Positions 1 to 9,369 of a DNA stretch of 64,000 bases are shown here, in pieces. The stretch lies in contig CACZCZ010000020.1 in NCBI GenBank assembly GCA_902779845.1, forward strand, positions 1 to 64,000. The letters are read 5' to 3'. Position 1 is the stretch's first letter; each line of letters begins with the position of its first letter. Below the pieces are notes generated by a model. It was not told the origin of the DNA, made no database searches, and saw nothing but the letters and a program-made list of their open reading frames with translations. Source of the DNA: an uncultured Bacteroidales bacterium. Lineage in GTDB: Bacteria; Bacteroidota; Bacteroidia; Bacteroidales; Bacteroidaceae. The position numbers were made by a program, and so were the translations under genes.

Positions 1-2
1 AA

Positions 3-179
3 CTCACCAAAACCGAGTGCCTGTACATCGCCACGAAGTTCAACGACGAGGCACGTGCGAAGCTGGTGCTGCGCTGGCAACAGTTGGAACTTGCCGAGCG
101 CAACGCCCACGGCGCCATCTGGCTCCACTTCGCCGTCCGCGCAAGCGGCAATCGCAGGAAGCTACGCTTCATCAGCTAA
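3..179 (+). CDS. Rha-family phage regulatory protein, C-terminal fragment
   Basis: The third forward frame is open from the window edge to a TAA stop and gives 58 residues beginning LTKTECLYIATKFNDEARAK. This resembles the C-terminal part of Rha/phage-antirepressor-type proteins, which are common in Bacteroidales prophages and as single chromosomal genes. The start lies outside the window, so it cannot be said whether the gene is intact. It converges on the mannan locus (next gene minus strand, 16 bp away). No integrase or attachment site is visible here, so prophage membership is inference. Recognition rests on one short motif. Confidence 0.6.
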   Translation, partial: LTKTECLYIATKFNDEARAKLVLRWQQLELAERNAHGAIWLHFAVRASGNRRKLRFIS

Positions 180-195
180 ACAGCGACGTCACCTG

Positions 196-1173
196 CTATG
201 GGAGGGTGGCGGTGAGGAAGGTGGCGTTGCCGAAGATGTAGAGAATGTTCTCTGAGGCTGGGACGAGGATGGTCTCGCCTTGGTGGATGTCAATGCCGTT
301 GATATTGGCTTTTCCCCACAGACAGACGACGATGACGAACGAATCGCAATGGAAGTCTATCTGCTGTGCGACCTGCACGACGACACGGTGTACGACGAAG
401 TAGGGGCAATGGATGAGTTGCGACGTGGGCTTGGTGCTGTCGTAGGAGGTTCGGTAGGCAGGCCATACCTGATAGTCGATGGCGTCCTTGGCCTGTGCGA
501 TATGCAGCTCACGCGGATTACCGTGCTCATCCTTGCGTCCGAAGTCATAGACGCGGTAGGTGATGTCGCTGGTTTGTTGGATCTCAGCCAGGAAGTTGCC
601 CGCTCCGATGGCGTGCAGACGCCCTGCGGGCAGGAAGTAGAGGTCGCCCTCGTGAGCTTCATGTGTGGCGATGACATCCTGCATGGGTGATCGTCCGTTC
701 ACGGGTTCGGCCGTGGCCAGTTGCTCATAGTCCTCGGGGGTGATGCTTTTAGCGAGACCCGCATAGATTTTCGAGCCTACATCGCTTTTGATGATATACC
801 ACATCTCTGTCTTGCCAGCGCAGCCGTGGCGCTCCATCGCTAACTTATCGTCGGGGTGTACCTGTACGCTGAGGTCCTGGCGCGAGTCGATGAACTTGAC
901 AAGCAGGGGGAATTTGTTGCCGAAGCGTTTGTAGTTTTTCTGTCCGACAAGCAGGCCTTTGTACTTATCTATCAGCTCCACGAGCGTCAAGCCCTCGTCC
1001 ACGTCGTCGATGAGTCCGCGATCTGCGACTACGCTCTCATGGCCTGGCACGCCGCTGATTTCCCAGCTCTCGCCTACATTTGGTTGCGCATTGAAGATGC
1101 CCTTGAAGGGCGCAATCTGATAGCCTCCCCAGATGGTGGTCTTCAGATAGGGTTGAAATTTATAGGGTTTCAT
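196..1173 (-). CDS. manA: Mannose-6-phosphate isomerase, type I
   Basis: Cytoplasmic zinc enzyme that interconverts mannose-6-phosphate and fructose-6-phosphate, the last step of the mannan pathway in this locus. The 325-residue protein has the short type I form. Visible marks are the N-terminal TIWGGYQIA motif, the metal-binding VQVHPDD segment and PAGRLHAIGAG near the second half, followed by a small C-terminal cupin-like part. The ATG at 1173 overlaps the stop of the upstream epimerase gene in an ATGA arrangement, which supports this start over a longer reading and suggests translational coupling. It is the last gene of the leftward run; no clear terminator was found after it. Confidence 0.93.
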   Translation of the reverse strand: MKPYKFQPYLKTTIWGGYQIAPFKGIFNAQPNVGESWEISGVPGHESVVADRGLIDDVDEGLTLVELIDKYKGLLVGQKNYKRFGNKFPLLVKFIDSRQDLSVQVHPDDKLAMERHGCAGKTEMWYIIKSDVGSKIYAGLAKSITPEDYEQLATAEPVNGRSPMQDVIATHEAHEGDLYFLPAGRLHAIGAGNFLAEIQQTSDITYRVYDFGRKDEHGNPRELHIAQAKDAIDYQVWPAYRTSYDSTKPTSQLIHCPYFVVHRVVVQVAQQIDFHCDSFVIVVCLWGKANINGIDIHQGETILVPASENILYIFGNATFLTATLP

Positions 1174-2363
1174 ATTCTTTCCAGTATTTCCATGCACATA
1201 CGGCCGTTGTGGTAGGGGCATTTCCAGAAGCCAGCCTTGTCATCGACGTTGTTCAGTGTGCCGTCGGCGTAGCGGCTCCAGTACCACTCGCCGTGTTCCG
1301 TGTCTATCAGTTTTTCTTTGATATACTGCCAACAGCGGAGGGCTTTGCCAAGGGCTTCCTTATCGCCGAAATGTTGGTAGAGGTTGACGAAGCCCACGAC
1401 GGCCTCGGCCTGCACCCACCAGTGGCGGTCGTCATCCACGGTGCCAGCGGTGAGGTTGGCTTCATGAATCATGGCACCGTCACTGCGAAGTCCTTTCTCC
1501 GAAGCCGCTGCCACGCTCCTGACGATAGGTTCTACCCTGGCCAGGATCTCCTTGTCGCCCAGCACCAGTGCAGCCTCGTGCATGAGCCACGAGCATTCGA
1601 TGTCGTGGCCATAGCTCTCCAACAGCTCCGGGCTCCGTGTCCAGTCCATATTGAAGAAGAGGTCCAGATGGAGGGTCGCGGGGTTGAGAATTTTATCCGT
1701 GAAGAGGGTGATGAGTTCTCGCAGCGACTGCGCGAGCTCTGCCGAGGGCCATACGCGATATAGATTGGCATAGGGCTCTATGATATGTAGGTGTGTGTTT
1801 TGTGACTTGGGGTAGTTGGCATCGTAGGCCGACAGGCGCATATCGCTGATGGGCTGCCAGTCGCGCGTCAGTGCTTCGATGTACCCTCCGTGGTCGTGAT
1901 CCAACGCGTGCTCCTCCAGACAATGGTAGAGGCGGATGGCATGTTCCAAGGCTTCCTGATCCCCCGTGGCACGCGCATATTCCGAAAGCCCGTAGATGGC
2001 GAAACCGATGGCATAGGATTGCTTCTTCGTATCCTTAGGCTGTCCAGTATAGTCCACGCTCCAATAGACGCCGCCATACGCTGGGTCGATGAAATGGTCT
2101 ATGAAATAACGCTTGGCGCGTGTGGCCATTTCAAGGTAAGTTGATAGTTGTGACAGCACCCGATAGGCTGCCGAGAATGTCCACAGAATACGCGCATTCA
2201 GGATGGCACCTTTGTCAGCCTCGGGGTGTAACATGTTTTGGCTGTCCATACGTCCGTAGAAGCCGTCGTGCTCGTGATCCTGCATGTGTTCCATCCAGAA
2301 GCGCAGGATGTTGTCCTCCAGCACTGCGCGCATCTCCTGTTTCATCGTTTCTGTCGTCGTCAT
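1170..2363 (-). CDS. Cellobiose/mannobiose 2-epimerase (AGE family)
   Basis: A 397-residue member of the N-acylglucosamine 2-epimerase superfamily. It is expected to epimerise the reducing sugar of beta-1,4-mannobiose, giving mannosyl-glucose for the phosphorylase encoded at 3784-5010. The (alpha/alpha)6 barrel signature is visible: YGHDIECSWLMHEAAL in the middle, DRHWWVQAEAVVG, then GEWYWSRYADG and GFWKCPYHNGRMCME at the end, which carry the family's active-site His and Trp residues. No signal peptide, so cytoplasmic. Neighbours overlap by 4 bp on both sides (symporter upstream, manA downstream). The mannan context favours cellobiose 2-epimerase over sialic-acid epimerase. Confidence 0.9.
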   Translation of the reverse strand: MTTTETMKQEMRAVLEDNILRFWMEHMQDHEHDGFYGRMDSQNMLHPEADKGAILNARILWTFSAAYRVLSQLSTYLEMATRAKRYFIDHFIDPAYGGVYWSVDYTGQPKDTKKQSYAIGFAIYGLSEYARATGDQEALEHAIRLYHCLEEHALDHDHGGYIEALTRDWQPISDMRLSAYDANYPKSQNTHLHIIEPYANLYRVWPSAELAQSLRELITLFTDKILNPATLHLDLFFNMDWTRSPELLESYGHDIECSWLMHEAALVLGDKEILARVEPIVRSVAAASEKGLRSDGAMIHEANLTAGTVDDDRHWWVQAEAVVGFVNLYQHFGDKEALGKALRCWQYIKEKLIDTEHGEWYWSRYADGTLNNVDDKAGFWKCPYHNGRMCMEILERI

Positions 2364-3769
2364 TGGGCTCGCTGTATTTGTAATTGGGAATCTATCTCAC
2401 GCATCCGGGCTGTGGTCAGGGGATAGCGGGCCACGACCAATGCGGCAAGGATGCTGACGGCAGCCGGGATAAAGGACATGAGACAACGCAGACAAAGGAG
2501 CGCATCGGCAGGCTGTCCTGCAAAATCGGAGGCTGCGAGGGTGCCCGGGTCAGTGATATATCCATAGGCCGCGAGGAGCCACAGGGCCGCAGAGCCGCCG
2601 ATGGCACCACCGAACTTCTGAGCCATGGAAGAGGATGAGAAAATCAGTCCTGTGGAAGCCGTCTTGAAACGTTGTTCGGCATAATCGCTCACATCGGCAT
2701 ACATCGACCATACGAGCGGCGACATCACACCGGTGAGTATTGAAATCAGGATCTGTGCTGCCAACATCAGCCAGAAGCCTGTTGGGGAGACAGGGATAAA
2801 AAAGAACAGCACGGAGAGGATGCAGAGTCCGAGGTTCACGCCTATGAACGTGGTTTTCTTGCCGAATCGGGCTGCTAAGGGCACACAGGCCGCCACGCCA
2901 ATCATATTGCTCACCTCGCCCACAGCCAAGAAAAGACCCGCGTAGAATAGGAGTTGAAAGTTGAGAGTTGAGAATTGAAAGTTGAGGGTGGCCCCAGCAG
3001 GGATGATGTCGGCGAAGTAGTAGGCTACGGTAGCGCCGCGCACGGTGCAGAAGAGGTTGAAGCACAGCGCAGCCCCAATCAGCAGCCACCAAGGCTTGTT
3101 GCTCAACAGCGACTTGAAATCGGAGCCGATGCTGACGGTGCTGACGGTCTTGAGTTCTTCCCGCGTGAGCAGGAAACAGCATATAAACAGCACGAAGCAT
3201 GTCGCCGCAATGACCACCATGGCCCAGAACCATCCTTGCGCACTGGCATAGCCGCCCAGCGCGTTCGTAAGCGGTTCCCACAGGAAGAGTGCCAGGAACG
3301 AACCGCCGTAGGCAAAGAACATGCGGAAGGAGGAATAGACGGTCTTCTCGTTGGAATCGTCGGTCATCACACCCAGCATGGCACCGTACGGCACATTGAT
3401 ACCCGTATAGACCGTCATCATCAGGATGTAGGTGGCGTATGCCCAGATAAGTTTCGCGCCGTAGCTCCAGTCCGGGGTGGTGAAGAGCAGGATGCCGGCG
3501 ATGCTGAACAGCGGTGCCACGAAGAGCAGATATGGTCTGTACTTGCCCCATCGCGTCTGTGTGCGGTCAGCCAGGATGCCCATCATCGGGTCGCTGACAG
3601 CATCCCAGACGCGTGTGACGAGCAGAATGATACCCGCATCTTTCAGGCTGAGTCCGAAGATGTTACTATAGAAAAACGGCAGATAGTAGGAAAACACCTT
3701 CCAGAACATCGACGATGCCATATCGCCGAAGCCGTAGCCGATGAATTTGACAATTTTACGATTTACCAT
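2360..3769 (-). CDS. Sugar:cation symporter (GPH/MelB-like), mannobiose uptake
   Basis: A 469-residue inner-membrane protein with about twelve hydrophobic segments and the GPH-family pattern DAVSDPMMGILADRTQTRWG after the second helix. It probably imports manno-oligosaccharides released in the periplasm; this gene order (symporter next to epimerase and GH130) is the known Bacteroides mannan operon. Two oddities are seen. The N-terminus MVNRKIVKF and the start codon itself come from an AT-rich dispersed repeat (3746-3769). A second AT-rich repeat at 2949-2987 adds about a dozen residues (FQFSTLNFQL) to a loop near residue 265. Both insertions keep the frame. Confidence 0.88.
   Translation of the reverse strand: MVNRKIVKFIGYGFGDMASSMFWKVFSYYLPFFYSNIFGLSLKDAGIILLVTRVWDAVSDPMMGILADRTQTRWGKYRPYLLFVAPLFSIAGILLFTTPDWSYGAKLIWAYATYILMMTVYTGINVPYGAMLGVMTDDSNEKTVYSSFRMFFAYGGSFLALFLWEPLTNALGGYASAQGWFWAMVVIAATCFVLFICCFLLTREELKTVSTVSIGSDFKSLLSNKPWWLLIGAALCFNLFCTVRGATVAYYFADIIPAGATLNFQFSTLNFQLLFYAGLFLAVGEVSNMIGVAACVPLAARFGKKTTFIGVNLGLCILSVLFFFIPVSPTGFWLMLAAQILISILTGVMSPLVWSMYADVSDYAEQRFKTASTGLIFSSSSMAQKFGGAIGGSAALWLLAAYGYITDPGTLAASDFAGQPADALLCLRCLMSFIPAAVSILAALVVARYPLTTARMREIDSQLQIQRAQ
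2949..2987. repeat. AT-rich short-unit repeat inside symporter gene
   Basis: Imperfect tandem of a 7-8 bp unit resembling AGTTGAA/AGTTGAG. It is read in frame as FQFSTLNFQL within a loop of the transporter and looks inserted relative to the family. Confidence 0.6.
3746..3769 (-). repeat. AT-rich repeat providing the symporter start codon
   Basis: On the minus strand this reads ATGGTAAATCGTAAAATTG and continues with TCAAA. Nearly the same string occurs at 36063-36100, after pyrG. Here it supplies the ATG and the first eight codons of the symporter. Confidence 0.7.
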
Positions 3770-3783
3770 TTACGATTTATTGG

Positions 3784-5010
3784 TCATTGTCCTTGGGTCT
3801 TCCTATTCTTTGCTATCAGCTGCTTGATTGTTTCCACGCTGGCAGAGGTGGTGAGACCGTCCTCCGGCGTATGCAGACAGTAGTCGATGAGGCGGTCGAG
3901 GGAGCTGACGGCGACGTGCATACGCGTGTCGGCTGTGGCGTAGTAGATGAGCACGCGGCCGTCGTCATCCAAGATCCAGCCGTTGGAGAAGGCTACGTTC
4001 ATCACGTCGCCCAAGTATTCCTGTCCCTCGGGCACCAGGAACCAACCGCCTGGCTGAGCGATGACGCGCGTGGGGTCGTCCAAGGCAGTCATATACAGAT
4101 AGAGGACATAACGCAGACCGTCGGCCGTGCCACGCACCCCGTGAGCCAGATGCAGCCAGCCTTTCTGTGTCTTCAGCGGCGCTGGTCCCTCGCCATTCTT
4201 TACCTCTTGAATCGTGTGGTAATGGCGCGCGTTGATGATGATTTCCTCCTTCACCTCAGCGTGCGTGATGTCATTCACCAGCGCCCATCCGATGCCCCCA
4301 CCTGAGCCTGTGTCTATGAATCCGTCCTGCGGGCGGGTGTAGAGGGCATACCATTTACCATTTACACATTTACCATTTACTATTTGTGTATGAATGTATT
4401 CAGGGTGCAACACTACATTGCGTTGCTGGCTACGGCTTTTAAGGTCAGGCAGGCGTTCCCATGTGATGAGGTCTCGCGTGCGGGCAATGGCGGCGGTGGC
4501 GGTAGCTGCACTGAGGTTTCCGGGCTGTGCATCGTCGTGGCGCTCGGCACAGAACACGCCATAGATCCAACCGTCCTCGTGCTGTGTCAGGCGCATGTCA
4601 TAAACATTCGTGGCAGGGATGACATCTTCAGGCATCGTGACGGGTTCGTCCCAGAAACGCCATTGGTCGATGCCGTTGGGCGACTCCGCCACGGCAAAGA
4701 AGCTCTTGCGGTCGGCACCCTCCACGCGGCAGACGAGCAGGTAGCGCCCGTTCAGTTTGATGGCGCCAGAGTTCATCACGGCGTTCATCATGATGCGCTG
4801 CATCAGGTAGGGGTTGTCCTGCTCCGAGAAATCATAGCGCCACTCCAGCGGCGTGTGTTCGGCAGTCAGAATCGGGTAACGGTACTTCTCGTAGATACCA
4901 TTCCCCCACTCTATCGGTTCATTACGTCGTGCCAGCAACGCTTCGTGGTGCTCGCGTAAAGCCTTCACCTTTTCATTATATCGCTCGCTATTCATCGTTT
5001 GATTATGCAT
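3784..5010 (-). CDS. 4-O-beta-D-mannosyl-D-glucose phosphorylase, GH130
   Basis: Cytoplasmic inverting phosphorylase that splits Man-beta-1,4-Glc with phosphate into mannose-1-phosphate and glucose. The 408-residue protein matches GH130 subfamily 1: CRVEGADRKSFFAVAESPNG, the ATNVYDMRLTQHEDG segment with the proposed catalytic Asp, and GSGGGIGWALVNDI. It lies between the symporter and the GH27-GH26 gene, as expected for the epimerase-phosphorylase mannan pathway. An AT-rich repeat at 4350-4386 is read through as VNGKCVNGK in a loop before GKWYALYTRP. The ATG at 5010 was chosen; a second ATG five codons later is also possible. Confidence 0.93.
   Translation of the reverse strand: MHNQTMNSERYNEKVKALREHHEALLARRNEPIEWGNGIYEKYRYPILTAEHTPLEWRYDFSEQDNPYLMQRIMMNAVMNSGAIKLNGRYLLVCRVEGADRKSFFAVAESPNGIDQWRFWDEPVTMPEDVIPATNVYDMRLTQHEDGWIYGVFCAERHDDAQPGNLSAATATAAIARTRDLITWERLPDLKSRSQQRNVVLHPEYIHTQIVNGKCVNGKWYALYTRPQDGFIDTGSGGGIGWALVNDITHAEVKEEIIINARHYHTIQEVKNGEGPAPLKTQKGWLHLAHGVRGTADGLRYVLYLYMTALDDPTRVIAQPGGWFLVPEGQEYLGDVMNVAFSNGWILDDDGRVLIYYATADTRMHVAVSSLDRLIDYCLHTPEDGLTTSASVETIKQLIAKNRKTQGQ
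4350..4386. repeat. AT-rich repeat inside GH130 gene
   Basis: Four runs of CCATTTAC or close variants. Read in frame on the minus strand as NGKCVNGK, a likely loop extension. Confidence 0.6.
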
Positions 5011-5044
5011 TGAATTTGTATATTGTAAATGCTTAAATTGTATG

Positions 5045-7189
5045 TCACTTGATGTCTTTCAGCAGCATCACCCTTTTGTCCTTGACCATATTGCGAAAAT
5101 CAAGAGCGTCCTTGGTCGATGGTGCAGGTGCAAAGTACTGATGGTGGTCGGCATTGCGCCAGACAAGGAAGTAACAAAGGGGATACTTCTCGATTTGCGG
5201 TTTCAGCACGCGCGTCCACCACGTGGGGTCTGGGATGTTCTGATAGCCGCACTCGGTGAGGGCGAGGAGTTTGCCTTTCTCGGCTGCGAGGGCGCTGAGG
5301 GTGGTGAGGTCCTTGTTTAGGGTGGCTATGAAAGCCTGTTCGCCACCCCGCTGCTGGTAGGCATCGAGGCCAATGACATCCACGCGGTCGTGACCAGGAT
5401 AGGTTTTGAGTACGTCGGGCTCGAAGCCATAGTTGGGGCTCCAGCTCCACAGGATGTTGTAAGGCAGCGTCCGCATGACGAAGTCCTGCGTCATGTTCCA
5501 CAGCGCCTTATACTCCTCGGCAGAGCACAGACCGCGTCCCCACCAGAACCAGCCGCCGCTATTCTCGTGCCAGGGTCGGAAGATGAAGGGAATGGGCTGT
5601 CCCTGCTCATCGCAGAGCGAGGCGAGGAAGGCGGTGAGACGACCCAACCAAATCTGAAACACCTCGTGGTCCTTGCCTCCAGGCAACACAGCAGCCACGG
5701 TGTTCTTGCTGCGTTCCTGAGCGTTGACCCATGCCGTGCCGCCCGTGTGCGGGTTGCGGGGGTGCCATGAGATGGTGACGATGCCGCCACGGCGGTGCTG
5801 GGCGATAATCTCGCGACGCATCACCTGGAAGGGCACGCTGTCGAGGTTCTTGTCATCGCCCACTTCTATACCACCCAACTCGAAGCCCATGACGGCGGGA
5901 TAGTCGCCCACAAGGTCACGCACATCGCTGCGACCTCCCTCATAGCTCCAGCCAAGTCCATAGAAGGGGTCGTCCTGATGGCCGAACATGATGCCTTTTT
6001 TCTGCAGTTTCCCGAGCCTGGCGGTGAGCTGTTGCGCCGTAGTGGTCCGTTTGGTGGTAACGGGTGTGAGGCGATATGAGACTACGTCGCGTGCAGGCAC
6101 CGTTAGTTTGCGCCAGACCTTGTTTGCGAGCGAGGTGAGACCTTCGTCCTTGTGCGTCCATAGGTTGCGGATTTTATAAGCCTGCATGTAGAAATGAGTT
6201 CCCAGGCGGCTCACCTCAGTGTCGATGAAGTTGAAATGTTGCCAGTTGAGGTCGTAGTTGACGGCCTCCTTGGTGGGGTTCAGGATGGTCATGGCCCAGT
6301 CGCCTCCTGTCAGCGGTTTGAACCAGAATTCCAATCCCTGCTCGGTAGCAACGCGGAGTCCCTGTACGCCCAATTCGTCCTGATCCACGGCTATCATCTC
6401 GCGATTCATGAGGATAGCCTTTGTCTCCTGACTCATGGCGCGGAGGTCGTTGCCAAGGATGAGTGGCGAAGCCATCATGCACCACATGGTGAAATGCGCG
6501 CAATCCTCGTTGACGGTCATGCCATTGCCCACTTCAAGCATATCGGGGTCGTTCCAATGTCCTGGCCCTGCGTATTTGCGCAGGGGTTCGCAGAGTCGTA
6601 TGCATTGCATGACGCCAATGTCGGTGAAGCCCTGAGGATGCACGCGTGTGGAATCGAAGTTGCACCAGATATCAGGTCCTATACGCCAACTATGGCCGAT
6701 GTCGCGAGCCCATAGCCACGGTTTGTTACTGCCCCACTCGCACATGCTCAGGAAAATGGGGCGACCTGAAGCCCGCAGGGCATCGCTCATCAGCCTGTAG
6801 GCTCCACGGGCGTTGACATCTGCGGTGTTGCACCAGTCTTCCTTGAGATAGTCAACCTCCCAGCGGGCATACTGAAGTGCGTCCTGGTATTCGTGGCCGA
6901 GACTGCCTGGACGTCCGGCACAGGTGGCTGTTCCGCAGTCGCTGTAGATGCCCAGTTTCAAGCCCTTTGCATGGACATAGTCAGCCAGCGCCTTTATGCC
7001 ACTGGGAAAACGTTTCGGATCAGCCTGTATGAAGCCGTCGGCATCGCGCTGTCCGTGCCAGCAGTCGTCGAGGTTTATATAAGTGTATCCTGCATCGCGC
7101 ATTCCCGTTTCCACAAGGGCGTCGGCGATGCCTCGGACGAGTTCTTCATTGATATTGCCGGCAAATTTATTCCAGGTATTCCATCCCAT
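5045..7189 (-). CDS. GH27 alpha-galactosidase fused to GH26 beta-mannanase
   Basis: A 714-residue two-domain enzyme that could remove alpha-1,6-galactose from mannan and cut the mannan chain. Residues 1-370 are GH27: MGWNTWNKF start, LDDCWHGQRD, nucleophile Asp118 in YLKEDWC and acid/base Asp173 in SWRIGPDIW. Residues 380-714 are GH26: GIMFGHQDDP, acid/base Glu542 in RPWHENSGGWFWWG and nucleophile Glu646 in LALTECG. No signal peptide follows from this start. The same frame is open 36 bp further upstream and encodes WEKIGDRPQ, which looks like true GH27 sequence, so the real N-terminus may be longer (see finding on the A-run). Location is therefore uncertain, cytoplasmic or secreted by an unseen route. 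Confidence 0.9.
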   Translation of the reverse strand: MGWNTWNKFAGNINEELVRGIADALVETGMRDAGYTYINLDDCWHGQRDADGFIQADPKRFPSGIKALADYVHAKGLKLGIYSDCGTATCAGRPGSLGHEYQDALQYARWEVDYLKEDWCNTADVNARGAYRLMSDALRASGRPIFLSMCEWGSNKPWLWARDIGHSWRIGPDIWCNFDSTRVHPQGFTDIGVMQCIRLCEPLRKYAGPGHWNDPDMLEVGNGMTVNEDCAHFTMWCMMASPLILGNDLRAMSQETKAILMNREMIAVDQDELGVQGLRVATEQGLEFWFKPLTGGDWAMTILNPTKEAVNYDLNWQHFNFIDTEVSRLGTHFYMQAYKIRNLWTHKDEGLTSLANKVWRKLTVPARDVVSYRLTPVTTKRTTTAQQLTARLGKLQKKGIMFGHQDDPFYGLGWSYEGGRSDVRDLVGDYPAVMGFELGGIEVGDDKNLDSVPFQVMRREIIAQHRRGGIVTISWHPRNPHTGGTAWVNAQERSKNTVAAVLPGGKDHEVFQIWLGRLTAFLASLCDEQGQPIPFIFRPWHENSGGWFWWGRGLCSAEEYKALWNMTQDFVMRTLPYNILWSWSPNYGFEPDVLKTYPGHDRVDVIGLDAYQQRGGEQAFIATLNKDLTTLSALAAEKGKLLALTECGYQNIPDPTWWTRVLKPQIEKYPLCYFLVWRNADHHQYFAPAPSTKDALDFRNMVKDKRVMLLKDIK

Positions 7190-7265
7190 CTGAGGACGGT
7201 CGCCTATCTTCTCCCATTTTTGTGCCTATGGTTATTTTGTCTCTTCATAATCTATACTTACATCC

Positions 7266-9347
7266 TTAATACAGGGGTCGGATGGCAGGAATTTGTGTCG
7301 CGTTGGCTTGGGTGCGGCCGAGCGGGGTGATACGAAGGTTGTCGAAGTAGGGGGTTGAAATGAAACGCTCGTGCAGGGGGGCAATGAGGCCGGCCATGCC
7401 TCGGCGGTAGTGGTCAGAGGTGGCCTGCACCACTTCTGCGCCATCAACGTAGCCCGTGATGTGGTCGCCATCGAAGCGCAGCTTGAGGTTGTGCCACTGG
7501 CAGGGTGCGATGCCAGGCGCCAAGGCCTCAGCCAACGTGTATTCGCCGCCTATCTCCACGTCCTTGCGGGCGAGGATGATGGCCTGCTGTTCCTTGTCGC
7601 CGATGAGCTCCTTCTGGTCGCGCTTGCCGCGAGTAAGAATCAATTCGACGCGCCCCTGCTCGTCCATCTTCAGGTAGTAGCCCTTGGCCCAGACGCCATA
7701 GCCGCTGCCTACATCACAGAGTCGTCCCATAACCCCAGCCTCATCGCCAGGATTCAGATAGACATCGGCGCTGATCTCATAGTCGGTCCAGTCGCGGTCG
7801 CCAATGATGGTGTAGTGATGCCATTCGGGCGCCCAGCTGAGGGTGTGGGAGCCGACGGTTTGACGAAGGGAAAGACCGGGCTTTCTCTGGGGAGAGTCTA
7901 CTAACTCAAAGCACCCTATCAAGTCTGCCAGATAGTGAGGCAGATAGCCCCATTCGGAAGGATTCTTGTACTGCTCAAAGTCATCCTCGTAGGGGATGGG
8001 GAAAGGCTTTGAGGCCGGTATGTCGGCGAAGGTTCCTTTCTGCTGCCCTGTGGTGGTGGAGAAGGAATAGACGGCATCAGGTTTGAGGGTGATGGAGAAA
8101 GTGCCGCGCTTGGGAGTGATGTCGTTGAGACGTACAAACTGCTGCTGGGCGTCGCTGTACCATTGGCAGAGTTTGCCTTTCGCGAGGCTCTTATCCACTT
8201 TTACAGTTATGGTCTGCACCTGCTTGGCCCCTTTCGTCTCGGCGATGATGCTGTAGTCACCCGTTTGCGGGTCACGCATGGTCACCATAGAACCACCTTT
8301 AGGCAAATTCAGACAACCATCGTCGATGTAGCGCCATCCCACTTTTGTGAACTGGCCGTAGTGAGCATAACCCCAAAGCGCTTCGCGTACAAGGTAGTGG
8401 CCGCTCCACGGTTCCTGAGCAAGGAGCATCGGCGGTTCCTTGCTATAAGGCTCCAACGGATATGTAGCGCCGATGTCGTACCAGTTGATGACGCGAGTGG
8501 CACCGCTGACGATATAGTTCTGGTTGAAGCACTTGACGATGGTGATGAGGCAGTCGAAACCAGGCAGATAGACGTGGTCTTCGCTGTTCCAGATGGGTTT
8601 GCCCATGTCCTCGGCCATCTTGCGTTGCTCGGGTGTCAGCTGTATCTCGCTGTAGGTGTGGGCACAAACGGCGTCGAGGGCATCGCGCAGCTCTTCATCC
8701 TCCTGCATGCGCTTGAGGAAATCCATCTTCTGACGGCCCCAGTTGCCGAAGCCGTGGAGCTTGACATCGCGGAAGCCGCGTTCGTTCATGGCCTTGCGCA
8801 AGTGCTTGGCGAAGTTGGCGTCCCAGCCTTTCTCATTGTGACAACCCAGGGCATCAAGCTCGAGGCCGTGCACATGGCGCAGTCCCTGGAGCCAGGAGAT
8901 GTAGTAGTCCACCATGTCGTCGCTCCAGAAGTTGCCCACCCAGGCGGGGGCGCTCCACGCTGTAGCATCAAGAGCCAATCCGGGGTTGCGCCGCTTGGTC
9001 TCCTGCATCACCCACCACATGTAGCCGCGAAGGAAATTGGCATCGCCAGGTTCATGGGCGTGAGAGGGCATGGAGCCCTGCGTGCTGTTGCCGTCGCCCG
9101 GCACCTCAATGAGGATAGCACTCACGGAAGCTCCGAACATGGGTTTATAGACCATGTCGATGATCTGCGATCGCTGTGGTTCGGGGTAGTCCTTGAGGAG
9201 CACGGAAGTAGCTCCACCGCCATTGACGGCTCCGATGCCGTCGAAGCGCTTGCCGGTGGCCTTTGCGTTCAGACGAATGGTTTGTGCGGCCACACTGTTC
9301 CAACTGATGAACAGCAGGATTAGATAGGAAAGGTGTCTGATGGTCAT
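7266..9347 (-). CDS. GH59 beta-galactosidase (galactocerebrosidase-like)
   Basis: A 693-residue secreted enzyme. Signal peptide MTIRHLSYLILLFISWNSVAA is followed by the GH59 barrel (FDGIGAVNGGGATSVLL, YPEPQRSQIIDM), with acid/base Glu172 in GCHNEKGW and nucleophile Glu256 in IWNSEDHVY. A beta-sandwich and a lectin-like C-terminal domain (about 470-690, PYEDDFEQYK to YFDNLRITPLG) follow, the same order as the animal galactocerebrosidase. In a mannan locus it most likely removes beta-linked galactose from side chains, which is inference. ATG 9347 was chosen because it begins the signal peptide; an upstream TTG would add ten residues and overlap the GH3 gene. Confidence 0.88.
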   Translation of the reverse strand: MTIRHLSYLILLFISWNSVAAQTIRLNAKATGKRFDGIGAVNGGGATSVLLKDYPEPQRSQIIDMVYKPMFGASVSAILIEVPGDGNSTQGSMPSHAHEPGDANFLRGYMWWVMQETKRRNPGLALDATAWSAPAWVGNFWSDDMVDYYISWLQGLRHVHGLELDALGCHNEKGWDANFAKHLRKAMNERGFRDVKLHGFGNWGRQKMDFLKRMQEDEELRDALDAVCAHTYSEIQLTPEQRKMAEDMGKPIWNSEDHVYLPGFDCLITIVKCFNQNYIVSGATRVINWYDIGATYPLEPYSKEPPMLLAQEPWSGHYLVREALWGYAHYGQFTKVGWRYIDDGCLNLPKGGSMVTMRDPQTGDYSIIAETKGAKQVQTITVKVDKSLAKGKLCQWYSDAQQQFVRLNDITPKRGTFSITLKPDAVYSFSTTTGQQKGTFADIPASKPFPIPYEDDFEQYKNPSEWGYLPHYLADLIGCFELVDSPQRKPGLSLRQTVGSHTLSWAPEWHHYTIIGDRDWTDYEISADVYLNPGDEAGVMGRLCDVGSGYGVWAKGYYLKMDEQGRVELILTRGKRDQKELIGDKEQQAIILARKDVEIGGEYTLAEALAPGIAPCQWHNLKLRFDGDHITGYVDGAEVVQATSDHYRRGMAGLIAPLHERFISTPYFDNLRITPLGRTQANATQIPAIRPLY

Positions 9348-9369
9348 ATTCCAGATGTATGAGGGATTA

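Noticed and set aside
7190-7265. Signal peptide for the GH27-GH26 protein in the upstream gap
   Set aside because: All frames in the gap give polar residues; no hydrophobic stretch is encoded.
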